The notes under the pieces are model-generated. The model worked only from the letters and a program-made list of their open reading frames with translations. It did no database searches and was not told where the DNA came from. Shown piece after piece: positions 53,464 to 61,980 of a stretch of DNA of 64,000 nucleotides (within the stretch, counting starts at the first letter, position 1; every line of letters starts with the position of its first letter). The stretch spans positions 38,434-102,433 of the forward strand of contig NZ_QWGR01000019.1 in assembly GCF_003576475.1 (NCBI RefSeq). The letters run 5' to 3'. The position numbers and the translations under genes are program-made. Origin of the DNA: Maribellus luteus. Lineage in GTDB: Bacteria > Bacteroidota > Bacteroidia > Bacteroidales > Prolixibacteraceae.

Positions 53464-53937
53464 ATGATAAATAAGACGCTATATATCGTAAGCCTTACCC
53501 TCCTGTTTTTTGTTCAGTCGGTTGTGGTGCATGCCCAACACGACAAATCGGACAGGTGGGAAAAATTCAGGGCAGAGAAAGTCTCTTTTTTAACAGACAA
53601 ACTCGATCTGACACCCGAAGAAGCGCAGAGCTTTTGGCCTGTATACAACAAAATGGAGAAAGAAAGAATGGATGCACAAATGGCTCGCCGCGAACTTGAA
53701 AAACAGGTACGCGATGCCGGTGAAACCATGTCAGATAAAGAGATCATAAAACTTACCCGCGAATTTGCCCAGAAAATGGACGAAGAAGGAACGCTTGCGA
53801 CGAAATACAATGAGCAATTTCTGAAAATTCTTCCTCCGCAAAAAGTATTGAAGATGTACAAAGCCGAGGGCGAATTCAGAATGTACATGTTCAGGAAATA
53901 CCGCGATCAGCGGGAAGGTGAAACTAAAAAAGATTAA
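53464..53937 (+). CDS. Exported Spy/CpxP-like helical protein
   Basis: 157 residues with a signal peptide ending near HAQ. The mature protein is a long helix bundle with LDLTPEEAQSFWPVYNKMEKER, the LTxxQ-like turn of the CpxP/Spy group, and many Glu, Arg, Lys. Spy-type proteins act as periplasmic chaperones or metal-responsive modulators of envelope stress systems. It starts 1 nt after the stop of the putative anti-sigma. Confidence 0.78.
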   Translation: MINKTLYIVSLTLLFFVQSVVVHAQHDKSDRWEKFRAEKVSFLTDKLDLTPEEAQSFWPVYNKMEKERMDAQMARRELEKQVRDAGETMSDKEIIKLTREFAQKMDEEGTLATKYNEQFLKILPPQKVLKMYKAEGEFRMYMFRKYRDQREGETKKD

Positions 53938-53953
53938 TACTCAAAAAAAACAG

Positions 53954-53977
53954 GGAAACCAACTTAGTTTCCTTTTT
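53954..53977 (+). terminator. Terminator 1 after the sigma cassette
   Basis: GGAAAC and GTTTCC pair around CAACTTA, followed by TTTTT. Confidence 0.82.
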
Positions 53978-54008
53978 GCACTATCTCATAAATATGTTAT
54001 TAGGTTAA

Positions 54009-54041
54009 AAAACCGCCGGCCAATACCGGCGGTTTTCTTTT
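54009..54041 (+). terminator. Terminator 2 after the sigma cassette
   Basis: An 11-bp stem (AAAACCGCCGG/CCGGCGGTTTT) with loop CCAATA followed by CTTTTC. A second hairpin in series ensures isolation of the next promoter. Confidence 0.82.
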
Positions 54042-54089
54042 CCGAAAACTTCCGGTTTTAGGATAAAAATCCCCGTTCAGCTTGTATTT

Positions 54090-54119
54090 TTGGAATACAT
54101 CTTTGTTTGATTACATTTG
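54090..54119 (+). promoter_or_regulatory. Promoter of the glycosyltransferase gene, nearly leaderless
   Basis: TTG at 54090-54092, 19 nt spacer, TACATTTG at 54112-54119. The chosen ATG at 54127 is only 8 nt after the box, so the mRNA would start at or within a few bases of the start codon. Confidence 0.7.
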
Positions 54120-54126
54120 TGTCGCG

Positions 54127-55248
54127 ATGGCAGAAATTAGTATCAATATTGTTGCGTTCGATATTCCATATCCGGCTGATTACGGGGGCAGCATCGACAT
54201 CTTTTACAAGTTAAAAGCGCTTCATGAGAATGGTGCTCAAATCATTCTCCACTGTTTTAAATACAACAAAAGTGAACAACCCGAACTGGACAAGTATTGT
54301 CAAAAAGTAATTTACTACAAAAGGCAAAGAGGCGTCCGTTTTATTTTTTCGCGGCTTCCGTATATTGTGATAACCCGAAAAAATAAACAGCTGTTAAAAA
54401 ACCTGGCTGCCAACAATTATCCGATTTTATTCGAAGGCCTGCATTCGTGCTACTACCTAAACGCACGAAAGCTGAGAGAACGACGTAAAATTGTGCGTAT
54501 GCACAACATCGAACACGACTATTACAAGGGACTGCACGATGCATCGGTCGATTTCTTCAGGCGAATTTATTACGGAATGGAGAGCCGCAAGCTGAAACGA
54601 TACGAACGGGTACTGAAACATGCGTCGCAAATCATCAGCATCATATACGACGATCAAAGGTATTTCGAAAATAAATACGGCAAAACACTGTGCATTCCGG
54701 CTTTTCACCCGTTTGATAACATCACCGTGGAGCCGGGAAAAGGATCGTACTTTCTGTACCATGGAAACCTGTCGGTAGAAGAAAACCAGAAAGCTGTCCG
54801 GTTCCTGTTGTACGAAGTTTTTAACCACCTCGACACCAAACTGATCATTGCCGGTAAGAATCCGGAAAAAGACATTGAAAACAGGGCCAACAAACTCGAA
54901 AACGTGGAGTTGATTGCCAACCCATCGGAAGAAAAAATGTACGAACTGCTTAAAAATGCACAGGGCTGTGTACTGCCCACCTTTCAGGATACCGGGCTAA
55001 AGCTTAAGCTACTGATATCACTGTTTTCGTCAAGGTTTGTACTGGCCAACAACACGATGGTAAAACACACTGCACTCGCCGATTTGTGTGAGATTGCCTA
55101 TACCGCCAGTGAATTTAAAAACGCCATAAGAGACCTTGCCAACCAGGAATTCACTGCCGAAATGGTCGAACAACGCGTTCGTAAACTCCAGAAATTCACC
55201 AATGAATACAATAGTGCTGAACTGATTAAATCAATCATCAACGAATGA
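54127..55248 (+). CDS. Glycosyltransferase, family GT4-like
   Basis: 373 residues from MAEISINIVAFDIPYPADYGGSID; an upstream in-frame ATG at 54082 lies before the promoter and is rejected. The N-terminus has the PxPxDYGG start of GT4-like enzymes and a C-terminal GT-B half is seen in YHGNLSVEENQKAVRFLL, LIIAGKNPEKDI, and ELLKNAQGCVLPTFQDTGLKLKLLISL. Acceptor and donor are unknown; envelope glycans are likely. ATGA overlap with the thioredoxin-like gene. Confidence 0.82.
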   Translation: MAEISINIVAFDIPYPADYGGSIDIFYKLKALHENGAQIILHCFKYNKSEQPELDKYCQKVIYYKRQRGVRFIFSRLPYIVITRKNKQLLKNLAANNYPILFEGLHSCYYLNARKLRERRKIVRMHNIEHDYYKGLHDASVDFFRRIYYGMESRKLKRYERVLKHASQIISIIYDDQRYFENKYGKTLCIPAFHPFDNITVEPGKGSYFLYHGNLSVEENQKAVRFLLYEVFNHLDTKLIIAGKNPEKDIENRANKLENVELIANPSEEKMYELLKNAQGCVLPTFQDTGLKLKLLISLFSSRFVLANNTMVKHTALADLCEIAYTASEFKNAIRDLANQEFTAEMVEQRVRKLQKFTNEYNSAELIKSIINE

Positions 55249-56642
55249 GCAGATATTTAATGACCTTACTGCTTCTCGTTCCTGTAAATATTTTACTGGC
55301 GCAGCAATACAGGATTGAAATTGAATTACCCAACCAGGCCGGGAAGCAAATCAGGCTGGCTTATCATTATCTCGACAAACTGTACGCTGCCGACACCACC
55401 CTGCTTGACAACAAAGGCTACGGCGTATTTGAAGGCGACTCCTTACTAACTCAGGGATTGTATAAAGTACTGATCGACGAACAGCAGCATTTTGATTTTC
55501 TGCTGGGAGCCGATCAGCAATTTCATCTGTACAATGCAGGCACCACTTCTGCCGAAATGAAAATAAAAGGCTCGGAGGAAGCAGAAGCCTTTGTGGATTA
55601 TTTGGTCTTTTTAGAGAGCCTGAAAACCAAAAGCAGCGAGCTGAGCGAGCGTTTTAAAAAGGCAGGCGAAACCGAAAAAAAAGAAATTCAGAACGAATTA
55701 CAGGGTTTAAACACAGAAATGAAGAACTATTGGGAAAAAATCAACCAACAACTTCCCGGTTCATTTCTGTACAAATTTCTGGTTGCCAACGAGGTTCCCC
55801 GGCTCGACACTTCTACTTTGCCGCTTGAAATTCAGCAAAACGATTCCTTGTTGTTACTGGCACAGTTTCGCTACCAATTGGAGCATTACTGGGATAATTT
55901 TGATTATACCGACGAACGGATGCTTCTTACTCCGTTTTACAAACCCAAACTCGAAACCTGGTTTACCAAGGCTTTATACCCCAGCTATGATTCGGTAAAA
56001 CCGTATGTTTATCGTTTTCTGGACCAGGTTGAATCCAATCCGCGCATATTTCAGTACGCAGCTTCGTATTTTCTGAATTCTGCCATCAACAGTAATATTC
56101 TTGGTATGGATGCTTTGTTTGTGGATTTGGCCAACGATTACTACCTCAACGGGAAGGCGTTTTGGGCCTCGGAATCTACCATCGAAAAGGTACGGGAAAA
56201 TGTGTTGTTCCTGAAAAATAACCTGCTTGGGAAAACAGCGCCCGATCTCACCCTCGAAAGTTACGAAGGAGAATACATCAACCTTCACCAGATTGAAGCC
56301 AAAATAACTGTTTTAGTGATCTATGAGCCCCATTGCGGCCATTGCAAAGTGTTTGTTCCGCAGTTGTACAACGAGGTTTTTCTGCCCAACAAAGACAAGG
56401 GACTGGAAGTGTTTGCCATTTACTCGATGGACAAACGCGAAGAATGGTCCGAATTTTTGGTTGAACACAATATGTTCGACTGGATCAATGTATGGGACGA
56501 GCACCACACCTCCCGTTTCAAAGTTTTATACGATGCAAGAAAAACACCCGGAGTGTATATTCTCGATCACGACAAAAAGATTATCGCCAAAAAATTGGAC
56601 ATCGAACAGCTAAAGCAATTAATGGCCGATACCTTGAATTGA
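55245..56642 (+). CDS. Exported thioredoxin-like protein (TlpA/DUF5106 type)
   Basis: 465 residues with a signal peptide ending near LAQ. The first 300 residues, with a DUF4369-type beta start (YRIEIELPNQAGKQIRLAYHY), are the regulatory part of Bacteroidota exported thiol proteins. The thioredoxin domain near the end has active site PHCGHCKVF (CGHC) and cis-Pro in KTPGVYI. It would reduce or isomerise thiols in the periplasm. Coupled to the glycosyltransferase gene. Confidence 0.85.
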   Translation: MSRYLMTLLLLVPVNILLAQQYRIEIELPNQAGKQIRLAYHYLDKLYAADTTLLDNKGYGVFEGDSLLTQGLYKVLIDEQQHFDFLLGADQQFHLYNAGTTSAEMKIKGSEEAEAFVDYLVFLESLKTKSSELSERFKKAGETEKKEIQNELQGLNTEMKNYWEKINQQLPGSFLYKFLVANEVPRLDTSTLPLEIQQNDSLLLLAQFRYQLEHYWDNFDYTDERMLLTPFYKPKLETWFTKALYPSYDSVKPYVYRFLDQVESNPRIFQYAASYFLNSAINSNILGMDALFVDLANDYYLNGKAFWASESTIEKVRENVLFLKNNLLGKTAPDLTLESYEGEYINLHQIEAKITVLVIYEPHCGHCKVFVPQLYNEVFLPNKDKGLEVFAIYSMDKREEWSEFLVEHNMFDWINVWDEHHTSRFKVLYDARKTPGVYILDHDKKIIAKKLDIEQLKQLMADTLN

Positions 56643-56691
56643 TCATTTATTGGGCGAACCAATCAACACACTTTACCTGACGGCGCAGGTT

Positions 56692-58872
56692 CTAAAAAAC
56701 CGAGAATTTTCGGGTAACAAACGAATCGTTGTAATTAAAACGAATGATATAAGTACCGGGAGTGTTCCCCGACAGATCGATCTGCACATTCTTCTCTCCT
56801 ACGCTAATTAGCGGCACATTTATTTCCTGGCCCAGCACATTGTAAACGGCCACGGTTTCAATTACTATTTCCTGGTCAGAAACAACATTAAGCACCGAAT
56901 TTACCGGGTTGGGATACAGCCAAACAACCGCCGGTACTTTTACAATGGGCGTGTCAGTCAACTGGTCAAAATTACACGCCACCAGTTCCATCACGTTCGT
57001 AATTGCGCCCTGGTCGTTGCTTTCAAAGTTGTACCAGTCGCCCGTTCGTTTGTAGAAAAAGTTATTCTCCGCGCCTGAATTCCGCAGCGATTGATATACT
57101 ACAAATGTATCCTGCGCCTGTACATTGCTGATATCAAAGCCAACAAAGAAAGTTCCCACGGGCTCCACATCCGTATCAAAAGGAATGTAATTCATCGCAT
57201 CTTTTGCCAGGCTCAGAATGTTTACATTCTTACTATAAAGAACATTCTTAGGCGCATCGGTTCCTTCATAGACCTTTACCGTAATACTGCTCGCGGCCCC
57301 TGCTTTTTTAACGATTTTACCGACTCCCAGCGAAACTCCTTTTACGGTTTCGTTACCTGAAACCGAGAACTGTTCAACGATTTCGGTGATTCCAACACTG
57401 TTGGTTCCCCCCCAGTATCCGGCAAAGCTACCCCCCGAAGTAATTCGAATATTCGCGTGTTCGTCGTTGTCATTCAGGTTGGTAAAAGCCCCGCAAAGAT
57501 TTTCTCCCGAGTTAAACTGCTTCCCATCCAATGAGGAAGCGTTTGTATTCAGCGGGTCGAGCCAGTATTTCACCTGCTTGCTGCTATCCGAACGATAGTC
57601 CCAGTAAACAGCAAAGTTCGCAAAAAAATCATTCATGGGTCTGCTGCATATGGCCTGCCCACCTGTTAAGGTTCCGATAAGCTGGCCTTTTGTGTTAAAA
57701 AGACCGCCCCCCGAAGAACCGCTTTCGGTTACTCCTTCCTCCCATTCTGCAATTTTCAAAAAAGCATTCGGAATGTATTGACTGTTAAAACTGGATTTAG
57801 TTGGCTTATCATTATCTATCGCAATCTTCTTTACGTCGCCCTGCGGATGATGAATACTCACGCTTGAGTCGGGCAGAATACTGGAATGACTCCACCCGGC
57901 ATAATAAGGCCGGTAGGTTGGCGGAGGGATCAACGACATTTCAACCAAGGCAAAATCCAGGCTGTCATGTTGCGCCCTCATTTCCGCACCCGAGATCGAA
58001 TTTCCCGGATCACCGTCGAGCGGCGCACAGTAAGGACTTTCATAGTTAAAAGTATAAACGGCTGTTTCGGCAAACTCCCATTTATCGTAACAGTGGCCCG
58101 CCGACAAAATGTAAGGCTTTCCGTCTTCTGCCGTGTTATTGACAAGTGTACCGCTGCAAACTTCCGCACCGTCTTCGGTAGGTACAATCAGCCGGCAAAC
58201 CGCATTCTTCACTTCCGCAAACCTGTCGGCAACCGAGCAGTTCACATCAATGTTACAACTACCGGCCACCTTTCCGGTAGGGCGACGGTCGGATTTGATG
58301 ATCCCAAGAAAATCGTGGTTTACGCGTACAAGCTTAAAACTATTGGGCTTCCCAAATTTTTGCGGCACTTCGTATTGAATCGTGACCTCGTCGCCGGCCA
58401 CCGGAGAAACCGCAAATTTCCGCGATGTTTTATTGTTTCTTGAAGTGTAAGCTCCCAGGTAATGTTCTTCCTTTTCATTGTACAAAAACAACCGGGCTCC
58501 ATCCGGAAGCTGAAAATTATCAAAAATGAAGAACAACGATTGGGCACCTTCCGATTTAACGGTAAGCTTCCACACATTATAACCCTCATTTGCAGAATAC
58601 CAGTCGCCGGAGTTGTCAGGACTCAGCTGCACATGAAAACCATAAGCAAACTGCAAGCCCTTTAGCTCTCCTTTATTCGACAAGTTCTCTTCCATTATCG
58701 AATCAATAATGCTTTGCTTAACGGCCGGCATTTCCACCGCTCGGGCAACCGCACTTTTGGTTGAAATCACCTGCAAAGGATAGCCGCCTTCAGAAACCTG
58801 GGCAGCAGCAAAATGTGTATTGATAAACAGGAAGGTTATTATTCCGGCAAGGAAAATGGAACTTCTCAACAT
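56692..58872 (-). CDS. Trypsin-like serine endopeptidase with T9SS C-terminal sorting domain
   Basis: 726 residues from MLRSSIFLAG, where the signal peptide begins; upstream ATGs in frame add a charged stretch and are unlikely. The protease domain has His in ILSAGHCYD, Asp in DSLDFALVE and Ser in SGSSGGGLF, like lysyl endopeptidases. A beta domain follows, then the Por-type sorting domain (LYPNPVNSVLNV to GTYIIRFNYNDSFVTRKFSVF). It should be exported by the type IX system and anchored or released outside. Confidence 0.9.
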   Translation of the reverse strand: MLRSSIFLAGIITFLFINTHFAAAQVSEGGYPLQVISTKSAVARAVEMPAVKQSIIDSIMEENLSNKGELKGLQFAYGFHVQLSPDNSGDWYSANEGYNVWKLTVKSEGAQSLFFIFDNFQLPDGARLFLYNEKEEHYLGAYTSRNNKTSRKFAVSPVAGDEVTIQYEVPQKFGKPNSFKLVRVNHDFLGIIKSDRRPTGKVAGSCNIDVNCSVADRFAEVKNAVCRLIVPTEDGAEVCSGTLVNNTAEDGKPYILSAGHCYDKWEFAETAVYTFNYESPYCAPLDGDPGNSISGAEMRAQHDSLDFALVEMSLIPPPTYRPYYAGWSHSSILPDSSVSIHHPQGDVKKIAIDNDKPTKSSFNSQYIPNAFLKIAEWEEGVTESGSSGGGLFNTKGQLIGTLTGGQAICSRPMNDFFANFAVYWDYRSDSSKQVKYWLDPLNTNASSLDGKQFNSGENLCGAFTNLNDNDEHANIRITSGGSFAGYWGGTNSVGITEIVEQFSVSGNETVKGVSLGVGKIVKKAGAASSITVKVYEGTDAPKNVLYSKNVNILSLAKDAMNYIPFDTDVEPVGTFFVGFDISNVQAQDTFVVYQSLRNSGAENNFFYKRTGDWYNFESNDQGAITNVMELVACNFDQLTDTPIVKVPAVVWLYPNPVNSVLNVVSDQEIVIETVAVYNVLGQEINVPLISVGEKNVQIDLSGNTPGTYIIRFNYNDSFVTRKFSVF

Positions 58873-59005
58873 CCGCAAAGATTTAATTTCGCCTGAAAAA
58901 TACATAAAAAACTCTCGTGGTAGTCCGCTTCGTCTGTTTTTCAACAAAAGCAAGCTAACTTGTGTTATAGTAATCAAACTATAAATTAAACTTAAAATTA
59001 CATTT

Positions 59006-59398
59006 ATGAGAACAAAAACCAGCCTCTCTCTTTTGTTTGTGGCCCTGTTTAGTCTGTCGCTGTTTGCCGGCGAAACCGAAAAAAATCCGGTTCAACCTTT
59101 TGGCCCCATGCCCGACGAAGTAAAAGCAATCGTCGATAAATCCTGCATCGGATGCCACAACACCGATTCCAGAAACGAAGACGCCAAAAAGGAACTCGAC
59201 TTCAAAAAACTGGACACGCTCAGCAAAGTGAAAATGATCGGCACCTACAAAGAAATATCAGAGACCCTTGAAAAGAACGAAATGCCGCCAAAAAAGTTTT
59301 TGGAAAAATACCCCGACAAAGCCTTATCGGACACCGAAAAGAAAGTGCTGCTGAATTGGGCCAAAAAAGAAACAAAAGCCCTGGTAAAAGCAAAATAA
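59006..59398 (+). CDS. Haem-binding domain (cytochrome c-like) protein
   Basis: 130 residues with a signal peptide ending near FAG. One CxxCH haem motif (KSCIGCHNTDS) and the MPP-x-x-F segment (NEMPPKKFL) that gives the distal Met in this group. Periplasmic, probably a haem-bd domain protein of unknown electron partner. Immediately followed, 1 nt later, by a second haem protein. Confidence 0.85.
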   Translation: MRTKTSLSLLFVALFSLSLFAGETEKNPVQPFGPMPDEVKAIVDKSCIGCHNTDSRNEDAKKELDFKKLDTLSKVKMIGTYKEISETLEKNEMPPKKFLEKYPDKALSDTEKKVLLNWAKKETKALVKAK

Positions 59399-59399
59399 T

Positions 59400-59873
59400 A
59401 TGCGCAAAATACTTCGGATCTTTTTTCTGCTGATTCTGGTGGCATTGGTGGCCGCACAGTTTTTTCAACCGGAAAGAAATACCAGTGAAGCGTCGGAAAA
59501 CAATATTCTGACGCTTCATTCTGTTCCTGAAAATGTGGCAGAAATTCTCAAAAGCTCTTGTTTCGATTGCCATTCAAACAATAGCACTTATCATTGGTAC
59601 CACGCTGTTTCACCGGCATCGTGGATGGTGGCCGATCACATTCAGGAAGGAAAAAAAGAATTGAATTTCTCGGAATGGGGAAACATGGATGTTTTTTCGC
59701 AGATCACCAAACTGGAGGAAATGTGCCAGGAAAGTGAACACCGGGAAATGCCGCTCAAATCGTATCTTTTGATGCACCCCAAAGCCAAGCTTTCGGACGA
59801 ACAAATTGCCGTGCTTTGTGACTGGACTACCCGTTTAAGCGAAGAACTGCTGGTCAAAGCCGTGGAAGAATAG
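59400..59873 (+). CDS. Membrane-anchored haem-binding domain protein
   Basis: 157 residues. One N-terminal helix (ILRIFFLLILVALVAAQFF), then the haem_bd domain with SSCFDCHSNNSTYHWYH (CxxCH plus aromatic run), NFSEW and a REMPLKSYLLMHP segment carrying the likely distal ligand. Haem_bd proteins are periplasmic. Operon with the preceding cytochrome-like gene. Confidence 0.87.
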   Translation: MRKILRIFFLLILVALVAAQFFQPERNTSEASENNILTLHSVPENVAEILKSSCFDCHSNNSTYHWYHAVSPASWMVADHIQEGKKELNFSEWGNMDVFSQITKLEEMCQESEHREMPLKSYLLMHPKAKLSDEQIAVLCDWTTRLSEELLVKAVEE

Positions 59874-59915
59874 CCCGCTTTCTCACATTTCCTTTATCTT
59901 TAGCTTAAAAACAGG

Positions 59916-60329
59916 ATGAAGGTACTGGTTATGTATGTCGACCGCTTTTCGTACACGCCCCGGACAAAAAATCTGGAGACAGCCGAAGAAATAACAGATG
60001 GAGCAGCATTTACTGACTCCATTCTGGCATTTATACAGGTGGAAGAAGCCGACGAAGAAAAGGACGTGGCAAGCCGCGAGAAAAAGCTGGTGAACCACCT
60101 GAAGTGGACCGCCCGCAAAAACAACTGCAAAAGTGTGATCCTTCATTCGTTTGCGCATCTTTCCGAATCAAAGGCATCGATCGAATTTACCAAAGAGTTG
60201 TTTGACCTGGCAGAAAAACGCCTTCAAAATGCGGACTTCACAACCGCACAAACTCCCTTTGGGTATTTTCTTGATCTCGACATAAAAGCACCCGGGTTTT
60301 CGCTGGCCCGAATTTGGGCTACTTTGTAA
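59916..60329 (+). CDS. Free-standing threonyl-tRNA synthetase editing domain (archaeal type)
   Basis: 137 residues covering only the archaeal ThrRS N-terminal editing (DTD-like) domain: MKVLVMYVDRFSYTP, KSVILHSFAHLSESKAS with the FAHLS segment, and TAQTPFGYFLDLDIKAPGF. The synthetase core is absent. It may deacylate Ser-tRNA-Thr or D-aminoacyl-tRNA, but acceptor specificity is not visible. Confidence 0.82.
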   Translation: MKVLVMYVDRFSYTPRTKNLETAEEITDGAAFTDSILAFIQVEEADEEKDVASREKKLVNHLKWTARKNNCKSVILHSFAHLSESKASIEFTKELFDLAEKRLQNADFTTAQTPFGYFLDLDIKAPGFSLARIWATL

Positions 60330-60364
60330 AACAATCGCCAAATCGTCAGAATATTGACGGAGCC

Positions 60365-60396
60365 TTGCGCATGAACAAACGATTCAACTACCTTTG
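60365..60396 (+). promoter_or_regulatory. Promoter of the DEAD-box helicase gene
   Basis: TTG at 60365-60367, 21 nt spacer, TACCTTTG at 60389-60396. The ATG at 60412 follows by 15 nt and is the preferred start over an in-frame codon at 60394. Confidence 0.68.
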
Positions 60397-60411
60397 TCGC
60401 AAAATCAGATC

Positions 60412-61632
60412 ATGAAGTTCGAGGATTATTCAATAGCACAGCCCATTAAGCAAAACCTGGAAAAGCAGGGATTGCGCCGCCCCACTGACATTCAGTACAA
60501 AGCCATTCCGCCTATTTTAAAGGGCGAAGATGTGCTGGCCATTGCACAAACCGGCACCGGGAAAACCGCTGCTTTTGTGATTCCCGTGCTTCACAAACTG
60601 CAACAAAGTAAAAACAGGCAGGGAGTAAAATGCCTGGTGATGGCCCCGACCCACGAACTGGCCGAGCAGATTTGTTCTGTTTTTAATGGTTTGGCTGAAA
60701 ACATGAACATAAAAACCATGGCGCTTATTGGCGGAGTGGAGCAAGATCCGCAAATCAGTCAGATTCAAAAAGGTGTTGATGTGGTGGTAGCCACGCCCGG
60801 CCGGCTTTTTGACCTGGTGAGCCAGGGGCATCTGAAATTGCAGGATGTAGAGATCCTGATCCTTGACGAAGCCGATCACATGCTCGATCTGGGCTTTATC
60901 AAAGACATCAACGACCTGATCCGCTTTCTGCCCAAAAAACGGCAAACGCTGTTTTTCTCAGCCACCATTAATCCGAAGATTAAAAAGCTGGCCTATTCGC
61001 TGGTCAATAACGCCATACGCATACAGATTTCGCCTAAAAACCCGGTAGCCAAAAACATCGACCACAAAGTTGCCTATATTGAAATGGACGATAAACGGGC
61101 CTTTCTCGAAAGACTGGTAACTGAAAACCCGGAGGCAAAGATCCTGGTTTTTGTGCGGACCAAAGTGCGCGCCGAAAGAGTGAAAAAGGCGATGGAACGG
61201 GTAAAGATCCAATCCGAAACCATCCACAGCGACAAAGAGCAAAAAGAGCGAAATGCCACCATGAGCAACTTTAAGTCGGGTGCTTCGCGTTTGCTGATTG
61301 CCACCGATGTGAGTGCGCGGGGCATCGATATTCCGAATGTGGATTTTGTGGTGAATTACGACCTGCCCGAAGTTCCTGAAAATTACGTGCACCGCGTTGG
61401 GCGTACCGGACGGGGGAAAAACAAAGGACAGGCGGTTTCGTTTTGCAGCACCGAGGAGAAAGAGATTCTGGAAGAAATCGAAGGCTTTCTGGAAAAAGAA
61501 ATCACCGTTCTTGAAATCGACAAAGGAGACTACCAGGAAACGCTCGACTTTACCGCCGACACCGATTACAACTGGAAACGGCTGATGCGCGAAGCCAACG
61601 CACCTCCACCCAAACGCAGAAAAAAGAAATAA
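60412..61632 (+). CDS. DEAD-box RNA helicase (RhlE/CshA-like)
   Basis: 406 residues. Q motif (RRPTDIQYKAI), Walker A AQTGTGKTAAF, PTHELAEQI, TPGRLFDLV, DEAD in LDEADHMLDLGF, SATINPKI, and the helicase C-terminal domain with SARGIDIP and HRVGRTGRGKNKGQ. Ends in a basic Pro-rich tail (PPPKRRKKK). Likely acts in ribosome assembly or mRNA turnover. Confidence 0.93.
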   Translation: MKFEDYSIAQPIKQNLEKQGLRRPTDIQYKAIPPILKGEDVLAIAQTGTGKTAAFVIPVLHKLQQSKNRQGVKCLVMAPTHELAEQICSVFNGLAENMNIKTMALIGGVEQDPQISQIQKGVDVVVATPGRLFDLVSQGHLKLQDVEILILDEADHMLDLGFIKDINDLIRFLPKKRQTLFFSATINPKIKKLAYSLVNNAIRIQISPKNPVAKNIDHKVAYIEMDDKRAFLERLVTENPEAKILVFVRTKVRAERVKKAMERVKIQSETIHSDKEQKERNATMSNFKSGASRLLIATDVSARGIDIPNVDFVVNYDLPEVPENYVHRVGRTGRGKNKGQAVSFCSTEEKEILEEIEGFLEKEITVLEIDKGDYQETLDFTADTDYNWKRLMREANAPPPKRRKKK

Positions 61633-61980
61633 GCAGTTTCTCTTTGGTTCAGCTACCCTTTTACACAACCCGCTCGCGCCGGTTTGCAATCGGTGAGTAG
61701 TTTTTGTTGTAGGGCATTATTCAGTCGCAGTTTGCAGTCTCAGTTTGCAGTATTTAGGAAAGGTCAACGACTGACAAATGACCAATGACTCGCAGCTCGC
61801 AGCTAATAGCATTCAGCTTATTCATGCATTAAAGCATTTCTGCATTCTCGCATTGTTGTTGAAGGATTGATGGACTGAAGGATTGAATTTCAAATAATCA
61901 ATAACAAATAATGAATATCCAATGACCAGTGACTCGTGGCTCATAGCTCATAGCTTGCACTGCGGTTTCCGGCAGCCAGT
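61633..61980. repeat. Decayed word repeats after the DEAD-box gene
   Basis: No gene. The sequence cycles through related short words: gcagtttgcagtctcagtttgcag, cagctcgcagcta, gcattctcgcattg, gaaggattgatggactgaagg, tgactcgtggctcatagctcatag. The last and the actgaag words also occur at 4.3 and 11.3 kb. It leads directly into the 41-bp array. Confidence 0.55.
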
